A DNA stretch of 64,000 nt from CBDFLS01 sp965249185. Lineage in GTDB: Bacteria; Chloroflexota; Dehalococcoidia; Lucifugimonadales; Australimonadaceae. Shown here piece by piece: positions 1 through 8,771 of the stretch. Position 1 is the stretch's first letter; every line of letters starts with the position of its first letter. The stretch is taken from the NCBI GenBank assembly GCA_965249185.1, contig CBDFLS010000002.1, positions 1,302,001 to 1,366,000 of the forward strand, in the 5' to 3' direction. The notes below the pieces were generated by a model. That model had not been told where the DNA came from, made no database searches, and saw nothing but the letters and a program-made list of their open reading frames with translations. Position numbers and translations under genes: made by a program.

Positions 1-1797
1 ATCGCTCTAAAGGCGCGGGCCGACGAGCTTCAGGGCCTCCTCACCAGGGCGGGCTTCGCCGTCTTCCCGCTCAAGGACAGGGCTCTGCGGCTGCTGGTGG
101 AGTCCACCCTGCGGGGATGCGCTCCGCCTGCTCCATCATCGGAGTCCTCTATGGTCATCGGCCTCAGCAGAGGCCAGCTCGACATGGGAGAACGCCTGGG
201 AAGGAGCTACCAGCTGACCCGCTGGCCCCGGACGCTTCCCCTGGGGTACATGCAACGGGTCCTGGCCCTGGGCCTGCCCATGGACCTGTCCATACACATC
301 TCGCCCATCGCCACCGCCCAGGCCGTCAGGACCCTGGAGTGGCAGCGGGTGAAGATGGAGTCGGGCATCGCCATCTCGCTACGCCGAGGCAGGACGGCCT
401 CTCCGGAGACGGAGATCGCCCTGGAGGACGCATCCCGGCTCAGGGACGAGGTGCACCGGGGCAGGGAGCGCCTGTTCAACGCCTCCTTCTCCATCACCAT
501 CTATGCAGGGACAGCAGACTCGCTGAAGGAGCGGGGGCAGCAGCTTCGGGGCCTCTTCGCCGGGTCCATGGCCGTCCTGGACGCCATGAGATTCCGGCAG
601 CGCGACGGCCACCTCTCCACGCTGCCCCTGGCCCTGAACCCGGGGGGCTCCTGGCGCACGGTGGACACCTCGACCCTGAGCTTTCTCTTGCCCTTCGCGC
701 CCCCCGACCTGGACACCCGCAAGGGCACCCTCTTCGGCCTGGACCTGCGTTCGGGATCGGTCGTGACCTACGACCCCTTCGACGGGGCCTTCCTCAACGC
801 CAACACGGTGGTCATGGCCAGGAGCGGCGCGGGGAAGTCCTTCTCCACCAAGCTGGGTCTGCTGCGCGGCATCTCCAGGGGCATCGTCTACTACGTCATC
901 GACCCCGAGGGCGAGTACGCATCCCTGGCCCAGGTCGCAGGGGGAAGGGTGCTGACCCCCGGGGTTGCCGGTCACGGCCTCAACCCCTTCGTTCTGGAAG
1001 AGGAGGATGAGAGCGAGGTCCTGCAACGGGTGGGCGGTCTCAGGAGACTCATAGAGGTCATGGTGGGAGAGCGCTTCTCCCCCGAACAGCGGGCCACACT
1101 GGACGAGGCCCTTACCGCCTACTACACCACCCATCGGGCCGTCACCGGCTTCCAGGACTTCTTCATATTCCTCGAATCTCAGGGCTATAAGGGGATGGCA
1201 TCCCTGCTGAGGCCCTTCGCCACCGGCAGCCTGCGCCACCTGCTCACCGACCAGGGGGCAGACCTGCTGGGAACCGAGCTTCCCATCACCGTCTTCAACC
1301 TTCGCCTGCTGGAGCCGGAGCTAAGGCCCGCCGCAACGCTGGTGTGCGCCGAGGCGGTCTGGTCCATGGCGTCCAGGGACCCCAGACCCAGGGTGCTGGT
1401 GGTGGACGAGGTGTGGAGCATCATGCAGCACCCCGAGGGGGCCTCCTCCCTGGTCTCCCTGGCCAAGAGAGCCCGGAAGCACCATCTGGGCCTCATCTCC
1501 ATCACCCAGGATGTGCAGGACTTCCTCAGCGAGGACACCAGTAGGCCCATCGTGGGCCATTCAGGACGTGTACTCCTGCAAAACAGCGCATTCAAACTGC
1601 TGCTCCAGCAGGACGCGGCCGCGCTGAGAGCGGTCGGGGAGTCCTTCGACCTCTCGGAGGCCGACGTCCAGTGGCTTCTCTCCTGTCCTCGCGGGGACGG
1701 GATGCTGATCGCCCGGGGCGGCCGCTTCCCCGTCCGCATCCTGGCCACGACCGAAGAGCAGGGGCTCATCGACGCCCGGCCTGCTGTACACAGCTGA
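1..1797 (+). CDS. VirB4/TraC-like conjugation ATPase (5' partial)
   Basis: The frame is open from base 1, so the start lies left of the window; the first ATG inside is not the real start. The product is an energising ATPase of a type IV secretion apparatus. Walker A (ARSGAGKSF) is encoded near 815-843 and Walker B (VLVVDEVWSIM) near 1393-1425, followed by conserved ITQDVQDF near 1500. The N-terminal stretch (LLTRAGFAVFPLKDR) resembles the domain before the ATPase core in Gram-positive ICE VirB4 proteins. It is followed by the coupling-type ATPase gene after a 40-bp gap. The family call is confident; which substrate apparatus it serves is not resolved. Confidence 0.85.
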   Translation: MALKARADELQGLLTRAGFAVFPLKDRALRLLVESTLRGCAPPAPSSESSMVIGLSRGQLDMGERLGRSYQLTRWPRTLPLGYMQRVLALGLPMDLSIHISPIATAQAVRTLEWQRVKMESGIAISLRRGRTASPETEIALEDASRLRDEVHRGRERLFNASFSITIYAGTADSLKERGQQLRGLFAGSMAVLDAMRFRQRDGHLSTLPLALNPGGSWRTVDTSTLSFLLPFAPPDLDTRKGTLFGLDLRSGSVVTYDPFDGAFLNANTVVMARSGAGKSFSTKLGLLRGISRGIVYYVIDPEGEYASLAQVAGGRVLTPGVAGHGLNPFVLEEEDESEVLQRVGGLRRLIEVMVGERFSPEQRATLDEALTAYYTTHRAVTGFQDFFIFLESQGYKGMASLLRPFATGSLRHLLTDQGADLLGTELPITVFNLRLLEPELRPAATLVCAEAVWSMASRDPRPRVLVVDEVWSIMQHPEGASSLVSLAKRARKHHLGLISITQDVQDFLSEDTSRPIVGHSGRVLLQNSAFKLLLQQDAAALRAVGESFDLSEADVQWLLSCPRGDGMLIARGGRFPVRILATTEEQGLIDARPAVHS

Positions 1798-1837
1798 GCT
1801 ACCCATAGCAACTCACCTTCAGGAAGGAGAACCCACC

Positions 1838-4444
1838 ATGAAACTGAACCCCATAGGCTGGCTGCTGGGCGGCCAAAAGGACAAAAAGCCCCCGGTGCTG
1901 CTGGCGGTGACGCCGCCCCGCACGGGGGAGCGCACCCTGCTGGGCGTGGAGAACCTGCTCCAGTCCATCGCGGTCCCTGAGCCCTTTTCGTTGGAGCTGG
2001 CGGGAGACGCCGACGGCGTTACCCTCATGGCCCGCTGCCGCGACGACGAGGTGGTCAAGGGCCAGATATCGGCCCACTACCCCCAGGCCCGCATCCAGGA
2101 TGTGCCCCACGAGGAGGACCCCCTGCGCCTTGACGAGGGAGAGGAGGCGTGGAGCATGACCCTGGCCGCCGACGGCCCCGACTACCTTCCCCTCCGCACC
2201 TTCCGGGACGACGACCTGCTGGACCCCGGCTCAGACCCGCTCATCGCACTGATCGGGGCCTTGTCTACTTTGCACGACAAGGAGCGCATCGTGGCCCGGA
2301 TCCTGCTCCGCTCCCTGGGACCCGACTGGTCGGCGGCCCACATGGACAAGGCCGTCAGGAACCCTGCCACCGAGCACAGGGACGCCTCATACACCTATCA
2401 GACCAAGCCCCTCCAGACCGACGCCGTCCTCATGATCGTCCTGGGCCTGGCGGCCCTCAGCGTCTTCCAGGGCTACTTCTGGGTACAGGGCGGGGAGACG
2501 TGGAAGACCGTGCTCCTGGCCACTGGGGTCGTCGCGGGGACGATAGCCGCGGGCTGGGGCTGGTGGCGCTGGAGGAAGGCCCGCTCCCGCGTCCACGACC
2601 CGCTACTGATAAAGGAGAAGGTCTCCCGCATCGCCTTTGGCGCGGAGCTCCAGGTCACCGCCATCCTGCCCAAGGGGGACACCGGCCAGCGCGCCAATGA
2701 GCTGCTGAGCCGGGTGGCGGCGGCCTACCGCCACTACGACAACCCCGCAGGAGCCCGCTTCCGGGTGGGCAAAGTGCGGCGGGTGATCCCCAGCCCCTCA
2801 ATGCAGCCCGCTTCCACGGGACTCTTCGGCAAGCGAAGCGTCCTGGGGGTGCGGGAGGTGGCATCCCTGTGGCACCCGCCGGGGGCTAGAGATGAGACCC
2901 CGCTGGTGGAGCGGTCGGGAGCACGGGTGCTCCTTCCCTCGGCCAGAGGCACCAGGGGCGGCGCTCTGGTGGGCCAGACCACGGCGGGCAATCCCCGGGA
3001 TATCCACTTCCCCGACGACCTGCTGCGACGCCACCACCTCTACGTGGCCCGCACCCGCATGGGGAAAAGCACCCTCATGCACCACATCGTCTCCCACAAG
3101 CTGAAACAGAAGGCCAAGGGCAAGGACCCCGACGCCATCGTCGTTGTCGATCCCCACACCGACCTGGTGAACGGGCTGCTGGGGCAGGTGCCCGAGTCCC
3201 TCGTCGACCGGGTGCGCCTCATCGACCTGGCCGACGATGCGGGGGCTCCCGGCATCAACCTGCTCGACACCAGAATATTTGCCGACAGGGACCGCACCGC
3301 CGACTCGGTGGTGCGGGTCGCCAAGGGCCTCTGGGACCAGTGGGGACCGAGGATGCAGTCCATCCTGGAGCAGACCGTCAAGACCCTCCACGAGGCCAAT
3401 GAGAGGGTGGACGCCGATCAGCAGTACACCATCCTGGACGGGCTCAGGCTCCTCTCCGACGACAAGTTCCAGGCCAAGGTGCTGGCCAAGGTGAGCGATC
3501 CCTACCTGCTTGAGTGGTGGAGCAGGGACTTCAGTAACTGGCACCGCCAGTACAAGGCAGAGGCTCTGGCCCCCGTCCAGACCCGCCTCTCCTACTACGC
3601 CTCATCCAAAAAGGCACGGGCCATCCTGGGCCAGTCCCGCTCCACCATCGACATGCGTCAGCTGATCCTGGACGGCGGCGTGCTGCTGGTCTCCACCTCC
3701 CAGGGAACGGCAGGCAGGGACGTGGCCGCCCTGGTCGGAGCATCCATCCTGAACCTGGTGGACGCCGTGATTCGGGAGCAGGGAGCCCTGCCCCTGGAGC
3801 AGCGCAGGGGCGTCCTGGTGGTGGTGGACGAGATGCAGTCCATGCCCGGCGTGGACTACGAGACCATGCTCTCCGAGCTGGGGAAGTTCGGGGCATCGTT
3901 CATCCTCGCCACCCAGGGCCTGGCCAAGCTGGGCGACCTCTCCCGCACCATGCAGGACTCCATCATGTCCAACGTGGGCTGCCTGGCCGTCTTCCAGGTG
4001 GCGGGTAACGACGCAAGGACCCTGGTCTGGGAGCTGGGAAAGGACAGGGTCTCTGAGGATGACATCACCTCGCTGCCGGTGCACCACTGCTACGTGCGGG
4101 CCACCGTGGAGAAGGAGCGGCTCCCCGTCTTCTCCATGGCCGTCAGGAAGCCCGAGGCGGGAGACCCCGAAGTCGCCGCCCGCATCCGCGCCGCGACTGC
4201 CGGCTACGCCACCCCGGTGAAGGAGATAGCCGCCGGCCAGGCCGAGTCGGAGCGGCTGGTGGAACAGTACCGGGCGGCGATTGCGGCCCTGGAGAGGGGC
4301 AATAAGACCCCGCCCAGCAACGGCGCGGCTCCTAAGACCTCGGCAAAGGGCAAGAGGCGATCCCGCCCTCCCAAGGACACTACTCCTACCGGCGCGCCAT
4401 CGAGCGAGGGGAACGCCCCTGAGTCCGAAGGGGAAGGCCCATGA
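1838..4444 (+). CDS. Membrane-anchored HerA/VirD4-like conjugative ATPase
   Basis: An 868-residue protein started by ATG after a good ribosome site (AGGAAGGAG). Two hydrophobic segments lie around residues 195-215 (LMIVLGLAALSVF) and 225-245, so it is anchored in the membrane. The ATPase half carries Walker A (RTRMGKSTLMHH, about residue 407) and Walker B (VLVVVDEMQSM, about residue 660), and a conserved ILATQGLAKLGD segment. This is the architecture of type IV coupling or DUF87/HerA-type DNA-translocating ATPases in ICEs. The C-terminus is a low-complexity Lys/Pro/Ser tail. It overlaps the next gene by 4 bp (ATGA), indicating translational coupling. Confidence 0.8.
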   Translation: MKLNPIGWLLGGQKDKKPPVLLAVTPPRTGERTLLGVENLLQSIAVPEPFSLELAGDADGVTLMARCRDDEVVKGQISAHYPQARIQDVPHEEDPLRLDEGEEAWSMTLAADGPDYLPLRTFRDDDLLDPGSDPLIALIGALSTLHDKERIVARILLRSLGPDWSAAHMDKAVRNPATEHRDASYTYQTKPLQTDAVLMIVLGLAALSVFQGYFWVQGGETWKTVLLATGVVAGTIAAGWGWWRWRKARSRVHDPLLIKEKVSRIAFGAELQVTAILPKGDTGQRANELLSRVAAAYRHYDNPAGARFRVGKVRRVIPSPSMQPASTGLFGKRSVLGVREVASLWHPPGARDETPLVERSGARVLLPSARGTRGGALVGQTTAGNPRDIHFPDDLLRRHHLYVARTRMGKSTLMHHIVSHKLKQKAKGKDPDAIVVVDPHTDLVNGLLGQVPESLVDRVRLIDLADDAGAPGINLLDTRIFADRDRTADSVVRVAKGLWDQWGPRMQSILEQTVKTLHEANERVDADQQYTILDGLRLLSDDKFQAKVLAKVSDPYLLEWWSRDFSNWHRQYKAEALAPVQTRLSYYASSKKARAILGQSRSTIDMRQLILDGGVLLVSTSQGTAGRDVAALVGASILNLVDAVIREQGALPLEQRRGVLVVVDEMQSMPGVDYETMLSELGKFGASFILATQGLAKLGDLSRTMQDSIMSNVGCLAVFQVAGNDARTLVWELGKDRVSEDDITSLPVHHCYVRATVEKERLPVFSMAVRKPEAGDPEVAARIRAATAGYATPVKEIAAGQAESERLVEQYRAAIAALERGNKTPPSNGAAPKTSAKGKRRSRPPKDTTPTGAPSSEGNAPESEGEGP

Positions 4445-6096
4445 GCGCGGGGAAGGAACGCTACACATACGTCCTGCGGTCCCTGGCCTCGATGCCCTTC
4501 CTCGACCGCCTTGAGCTGGCCGCCGTATCCGACGTGCCAGATCGCACGACCTACGACGCCGTGGCCGACCTGGAACGCAGAGGGCTGGTCGACTCCATCC
4601 CCCATGCCACGGACCTCCTGAGGACCACTCGGCGATTCTACCTCACCGCTGCCGGGCTCAACCGCCTGTCTGACGAGGAGGGTGTGAGTCTGGACGAGAT
4701 GCTGCGCACCTATCCCGTCTCCGTCCAGTGGAGGCGCATCCTCCTGGGGCGCCTCGACGCCGTGGCGGTCATCTACCGGGTGGCCGCGGCCATCGCCGCC
4801 GAGCAGGGAGCAATAGGGTTCCGGTGGTTCCGCAGAGAGCCCCTGGATGCCACTGTGGTGCTTCACGACGGGCGAACCGTCGGCATCGTCCGGCAGGGGG
4901 CCACATCCTATCGGACGGGCTTCGCCAAGCGCCTCTGGAGGCTCGGGGAGGGGCCTGCGCCCAGCGCCGTCCTGGCGCTCCTTCCCGACGCGGTGCGGCT
5001 CCGCGATGCCCGCAGACGGCTGACCGGAACGCCCTTGCCGGCTCTCCTGGCGCTGGAGAGCGATGCGGCCCTGGCCCGCGCCGACGACCCCGTATGGCAT
5101 CTGCCCTCCATCGCCACCACCCTCGACCTCCGGTATGTCCTCTCCTACATAGGCCAGGGCGGTACGCTGCCGACGGAGTCTGAATTCTCGCAGGCGTCCC
5201 TCCCCGAGAACATCAGCATGGAGGGGCCGGAGCGGGACACGCCAGACCATCTGCTACCCGCCATCTTGAAGCCCGCGGAGAAGCGCACCCTGGACATACT
5301 CGCCGACTGGCCCTGGATCACCTCGGTAGACCTGTGCCGGCTGATGGGCTTCTCAGCCGCCCGGCTCTCCCAGATCGTGATGCCCCTCGTTGGTGCCGGT
5401 CTGGTCTCCCGTATCTCCACCCCAGGACGCCGCCTCGCCCTCACCGAACGGGGCCTGACGATGCTGGCCCGCAGGGACCGCACCGCCGTTGGCACCGTCC
5501 GCAAGCTCTGGAGCGTCGCCTCTCTCGACTCGGATGCCCCCGCCGACTGGCGCAACGTCTCCGGCTCCAGAAGCCGCCAATTGCTCAGGAACATCGAGCA
5601 CACCGACGCGGTGCATGGGTTCGTCACGGCGCTGGCCCGTCAGTCACGGGCGCAGGGCTGGGAGATCGTGCAGCTCGACCCACCCCGAAGGGCTTCCCGC
5701 TACTTCCGCTATGACGGTAGGCTCCACTCGGTTCGCCCTGACTCCTTCGGCGTGGTGCGCAAGGGCGCCGTCACATGGCCCTTCTTCCTGGAATGGGAAA
5801 GAAGGGCGGTACGGCCCACTACCATGGCGGCCAGGCTCGCCCCCTACCTGCGCTATTTCTCGTCCCACCAGCCCATCGACGACCACGGCGTCCAGCCCGC
5901 CGTCCTGGTCGTATTCGATCACGACCTGACCGAGACCCACTTCCTGCGCGTGGCGCGTGAGGAGATGGAACGGGCGAGGGTCCAACTTCCCCTGTGGGTC
6001 TCCCACAGAGCTGCCTTGGAGGAGCTGGGGCCGCTGGGACGGGCCTGGCGCACTCCCGGCGACTCGGGATCCACCTACGCCTTTCCAGAGCGCTGA
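4441..6096 (+). CDS. Replication-relaxation family protein
   Basis: A 551-residue protein whose ATG overlaps the preceding stop. The N-terminal 80 residues look like a winged helix (YDAVADLERRGLVDSI), and a second wHTH-like unit lies around residues 285-340 (LCRLMGFSAARLSQIVMPLVGAGLVSR). The C-terminal half (VHGFVTALARQS, RRASRYFRYDG, FFLEWERR) matches the replication-relaxation family, known from actinobacterial and chloroflexal mobile elements and thought to act in element replication or DNA processing. Position after two transfer ATPases supports a role in transfer or replication initiation. The exact biochemical activity is unknown. Confidence 0.7.
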   Translation: MSAGKERYTYVLRSLASMPFLDRLELAAVSDVPDRTTYDAVADLERRGLVDSIPHATDLLRTTRRFYLTAAGLNRLSDEEGVSLDEMLRTYPVSVQWRRILLGRLDAVAVIYRVAAAIAAEQGAIGFRWFRREPLDATVVLHDGRTVGIVRQGATSYRTGFAKRLWRLGEGPAPSAVLALLPDAVRLRDARRRLTGTPLPALLALESDAALARADDPVWHLPSIATTLDLRYVLSYIGQGGTLPTESEFSQASLPENISMEGPERDTPDHLLPAILKPAEKRTLDILADWPWITSVDLCRLMGFSAARLSQIVMPLVGAGLVSRISTPGRRLALTERGLTMLARRDRTAVGTVRKLWSVASLDSDAPADWRNVSGSRSRQLLRNIEHTDAVHGFVTALARQSRAQGWEIVQLDPPRRASRYFRYDGRLHSVRPDSFGVVRKGAVTWPFFLEWERRAVRPTTMAARLAPYLRYFSSHQPIDDHGVQPAVLVVFDHDLTETHFLRVAREEMERARVQLPLWVSHRAALEELGPLGRAWRTPGDSGSTYAFPER

Positions 6097-6129
6097 ACAC
6101 GAAGAACACATGACAGGAGAACGAGAATC

Positions 6130-6887
6130 ATGCGTCTGTACTACATCGACGAATCCGAAGGCCCCCGCTACTACGTCCGCTCCGCCCTGGGGGTCGATGG
6201 CGAACGCTGGAACGAGCTGTTCGGCGACATCCATGCCTGGCGTCTGGAGCTGCAAGAGCGGTACGGCATCCCCCTATCCAGGGAGCTTCACGCCTGCGAC
6301 CTGTTGGCGGGGAGGGGAAGGCTGGCGAGGAACGGCGATACCAACGAGCGGGTCACCCTAAAGCAGGGGGTCGAGGTCTTCCTAAGTGGCCTCCGCAAGC
6401 TAGAAGATGCGGCGAGAAACATAGGAGGCATCGAGGTCATCAACGTCTGCCTCCACAAGCCGGAGAGCAGAAGATCGAGCAGGCGAGCCTCGACCGCCTC
6501 CTCAACCGCATCAACCGCTCCGTCGCATCGGCCAATAGGCACGCCTTCCTCATCTTCGACGAGGGGAAGGAGGAGATGATTACCGGCCTCTACCGTCGGC
6601 TCAAGGTGCGCAACCACGTGCCCAGCCGGTACGACCTGTGGGAGGACGGCGAGAAAACTCGGAACATTCCCATAGAGCAGGTCATCGGTGGCCCCGCCTT
6701 CCGCAGCTCAGCCGAAGACTATCTATTGCAGATGGCGGACTTCGTTGCCCATGCCCTGCTGAAGCAGGAGGAGTCGCCCGTCCCGAGAGTAGAGAACCAC
6801 GGCATCGACGGAGCCTTCTCCATCCTCGATAGGGCGCTCAACAGGCAGGCGTCCAGGCGTGACCCCCAGGGGGTCGTCAGAAGGTGA
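6130..6887 (+). pseudogene. DUF3800 domain protein, frameshifted
   Basis: The N-terminal frame (MRLYYIDESEG..., 6130 onward) has the DUF3800 signature YxDES, and the rest of the domain continues in another frame from 6468 (QKIEQASLDRLLNRINRSV..., IFDEGKEEM, QMADFVAHALLK). The two frames join if one base is missing near 6463-6468. DUF3800 proteins are RNase H-like presumed nucleases common on mobile elements. Both halves are well conserved in style, so the break is either very recent or a sequencing/assembly error. Intact length would be about 252 residues. Confidence 0.75.
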
Positions 6888-6939
6888 GAGGAGTGGGTCT
6901 AGGCGCTGCGCTACTATCCCACGTCAGCACACACGACCC

Positions 6940-7464
6940 CTAGTAAGACGATCTGAGTGCTCGTACCGCCGACCAGACTCTGATCAGAATACCCCATGCC
7001 ACCACGAGGACAAGCACCCCATACCAACTGATTTCGGAGGACACATGGAAGTTCGTCTTGTTGTCGATGACCATGGTGTAGCCCAGGAACCCCAAGGGGC
7101 CGGATTCGATGGCAAAGGGGTACCATCCGGTCAACAGCGAAACGAGCCCGGCGCTCAGCACCACCGCAGTTATGACCAGATAGATAACCAGCGCTCCAAA
7201 CAAAGATCGCAGAAGGAATCCCGCCGAACGGGCGACAGCCTTCTTTATCATTGCTCTTTCCAACACGGCCTCCTCCTTTCGTTCTTTGAACGCTGACCCC
7301 ACGAGGTCGAAGACCATCTGTACCCACACGACCAGCGTTCGGACTCCACCGCCGTCGCGACGCATCCGGTCCCGGAACAGCTGCACCATCGGCTCTCCGT
7401 ATTCGCGCCGGTGTTGCCTAGGGTAGGCCCAGAGTAGCGCCCGGTACATCCTCTCAGAGAGCAT
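6940..7464 (-). CDS. Small membrane protein paired with PadR regulator
   Basis: A 174-residue protein that starts one base after the PadR stop codon, so the two are co-transcribed and probably coupled. The N-terminus (YRALLWAYPRQHRREYGEPM) resembles the soluble lead segment of MacB/FtsX-type permease families and other PadR-associated membrane proteins. Two hydrophobic segments follow (ALVIYLVITAVVLSAGLVSLL and YGVLVLVVAWGILI). No catalytic motif is visible. It probably has a sensing or envelope-associated role controlled by PadR; the exact function is unknown. Confidence 0.65.
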   Translation of the reverse strand: MLSERMYRALLWAYPRQHRREYGEPMVQLFRDRMRRDGGGVRTLVVWVQMVFDLVGSAFKERKEEAVLERAMIKKAVARSAGFLLRSLFGALVIYLVITAVVLSAGLVSLLTGWYPFAIESGPLGFLGYTMVIDNKTNFHVSSEISWYGVLVLVVAWGILIRVWSAVRALRSSY

Positions 7465-7465
7465 C

Positions 7466-7840
7466 TCAGCGGCCCTCCAATCGGAGCTTCTGCTCTGCGA
7501 TCTCCCGTCTCATCCAGGCGGTACGGGTGAGCTGCTCCATTCTGGCGACCTCGGCGTCGAGGACCTGCGCCCCTAGGCCGGTGAGCCGGTAGTAGCGGCG
7601 ACGTTCATCGTCCAACTCGGGGTCGGGCCGCTCGTCGGTCTCTTCGACCAATTCCGCCTTCAACATCCGTTTGATCGTCCCATACAATGTCCCCGGACCC
7701 ATCTTGACCGCTCCTTCGGTCAAGACCTCCACTTCCCTCATGATCGCGTAACCATGCTTCTCCCCGCCGGCTAAGGCCAACAGGATGTGAAGCTGCGCGA
7801 CCGGGAGAGGAAGCATATCCGTAGGAACTGGACCCAACAT
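7466..7840 (-). CDS. PadR family transcriptional regulator
   Basis: A 124-residue protein with the PadR winged helix: LHILLALAGGEKHGYAIMREVE, then GTLYGTIKRMLKAELVEE and RRRYYRLTGLGAQVL. I chose the ATG at 7840, which has GGAGG ten bases upstream; an in-frame TTG at 7861 lacks a ribosome site. PadR proteins repress by binding inverted repeats, usually over their own promoter, and a perfect candidate operator lies at 7873-7891. Transcribed with the downstream membrane-protein gene. Confidence 0.9.
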   Translation of the reverse strand: MLGPVPTDMLPLPVAQLHILLALAGGEKHGYAIMREVEVLTEGAVKMGPGTLYGTIKRMLKAELVEETDERPDPELDDERRRYYRLTGLGAQVLDAEVARMEQLTRTAWMRREIAEQKLRLEGR

Positions 7841-7872
7841 TGTGAAGCGGCCTCCGTTCAAGTTTTCCCGAC

Positions 7873-7891
7873 TATATCACGCGCGGATATA
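7873..7891. promoter_or_regulatory. Candidate PadR operator
   Basis: Perfect inverted repeat TATATC-N7-GATATA, 33 bp before the PadR start codon. Spacing and AT-rich arms fit PadR-type autorepression sites; binding is inferred. Confidence 0.55.
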
Positions 7892-8000
7892 TTATTGTCA
7901 ACCCCCTGGAGGTCTCTATCGGTAGAATCCCGGTGGACCGCCCCTTAACAGTGCCCCTGGGTCGGCCAAATGGGTACATCACTAGGACACTCTAGAGATG

Positions 8001-8029
8001 TTGACAGCTCATGGCGCTCGTGCTAACAT
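8001..8029 (+). promoter_or_regulatory. Sigma70-type promoter for the NYN gene leader
   Basis: TTGACA at 8001-8006, 17-bp spacer, TAACAT at 8024-8029. This is one of the best-matching promoters in the window. The predicted start near 8036 gives a leader of about 60 nt before the NYN start codon, containing the hairpin at 8066-8089. Confidence 0.7.
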
Positions 8030-8065
8030 TCCCTCTACCACCCCTATCGCTTCGCCGGTAGGGTC

Positions 8066-8098
8066 GAGACCGCCCTCCAAGGCGGTCTCTGTCTTTGT
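8066..8098 (+). terminator. Terminator-like hairpin in the NYN leader (attenuator candidate)
   Basis: Perfect 9-bp stem GAGACCGCC / GGCGGTCTC with a 6-nt loop at 8066-8089, followed by the U-rich stretch TGTCTTTGT. It sits between the promoter at 8001 and the start codon at 8099. It may terminate a short RNA or attenuate the NYN gene. Confidence 0.6.
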
Positions 8099-8740
8099 AT
8101 GAGAGAAAATTTGATCACCAACCTCTATATCGACGGCTTCAATCTCTACTACCGCGCCCTCAAGGACACCCCCTTCAGGTGGCTGGACCTGCGCAAGCTG
8201 GCTGAGACCCTCTTCCACCAGGACACCATTCACCTCGTCTCCTACTTCACCGCCCTCCTCGATGCCCGACCCGACAACCCCAATCAACCCCGCCGCCAGC
8301 TGGTCTACCTGAGAGCCCTGGCGACGCTGCCTGGCACCGAGGTCCACTACGGCAGCTTCCGCTCCGGCACCAGGCGTCGCCCATTGGCAGAGCCGGTGCC
8401 AGGGCTGCCGACGCACGTCCTGGTCAGGGACTCGGAGGAGAAGGGATCGGACGTGAACCTGGCCACGCGCCTCCTGGTGGACGGCTTCAACAGGGAGTAT
8501 GAGCAGGCTGTGGTGGTGTCCAACGATGCGGATTTCGCCGGAGCGATGCGGTACGTGCGGGACGGGTTGGACCTTCGGGTCGTTCTGGTCAACCCCGACC
8601 CCAGGAGCGCCAGTCCCAGGACCCTCTCTGGCGCTGCTACCTACGTGAAACGCCTCTGGAAGAGCCACCTCAGACGGAGCCAGTTTCCCGATAGGCTCGC
8701 TGACGACATCGGCGCCATCACCAAACCGGCCGGGTGGTGA
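8099..8740 (+). CDS. NYN domain (PIN-like) nuclease
   Basis: A 213-residue protein with the NYN/LabA-DUF88 pattern: YIDGFNLYY near the N-terminus (first metal-binding Asp), KGSDVNLATRLLVDGF in the middle, and VVSNDADFAGAMRY carrying the second Asp pair. These acidic residues make the metal site of PIN-like RNases. Start choice is uncertain: ATG 8099 has no ribosome site, and an in-frame TTG at 8111 is an alternative. The gene sits alone on the plus strand, with a strong promoter and a terminator-like hairpin in its leader. It may be an element-borne RNase or defence-related; the substrate is unknown. Confidence 0.85.
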   Translation: MRENLITNLYIDGFNLYYRALKDTPFRWLDLRKLAETLFHQDTIHLVSYFTALLDARPDNPNQPRRQLVYLRALATLPGTEVHYGSFRSGTRRRPLAEPVPGLPTHVLVRDSEEKGSDVNLATRLLVDGFNREYEQAVVVSNDADFAGAMRYVRDGLDLRVVLVNPDPRSASPRTLSGAATYVKRLWKSHLRRSQFPDRLADDIGAITKPAGW

Positions 8741-8771
8741 CCTTGCCGCCCTGGCGACCCGCCCAGGGTGA

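Noticed and set aside
99..1010. Alternative frames over the VirB4-like gene (for example 117-1010)
   Set aside because: Pro/Arg/Gly-rich shadow translations; the frame with Walker A and B motifs covers the same bases.
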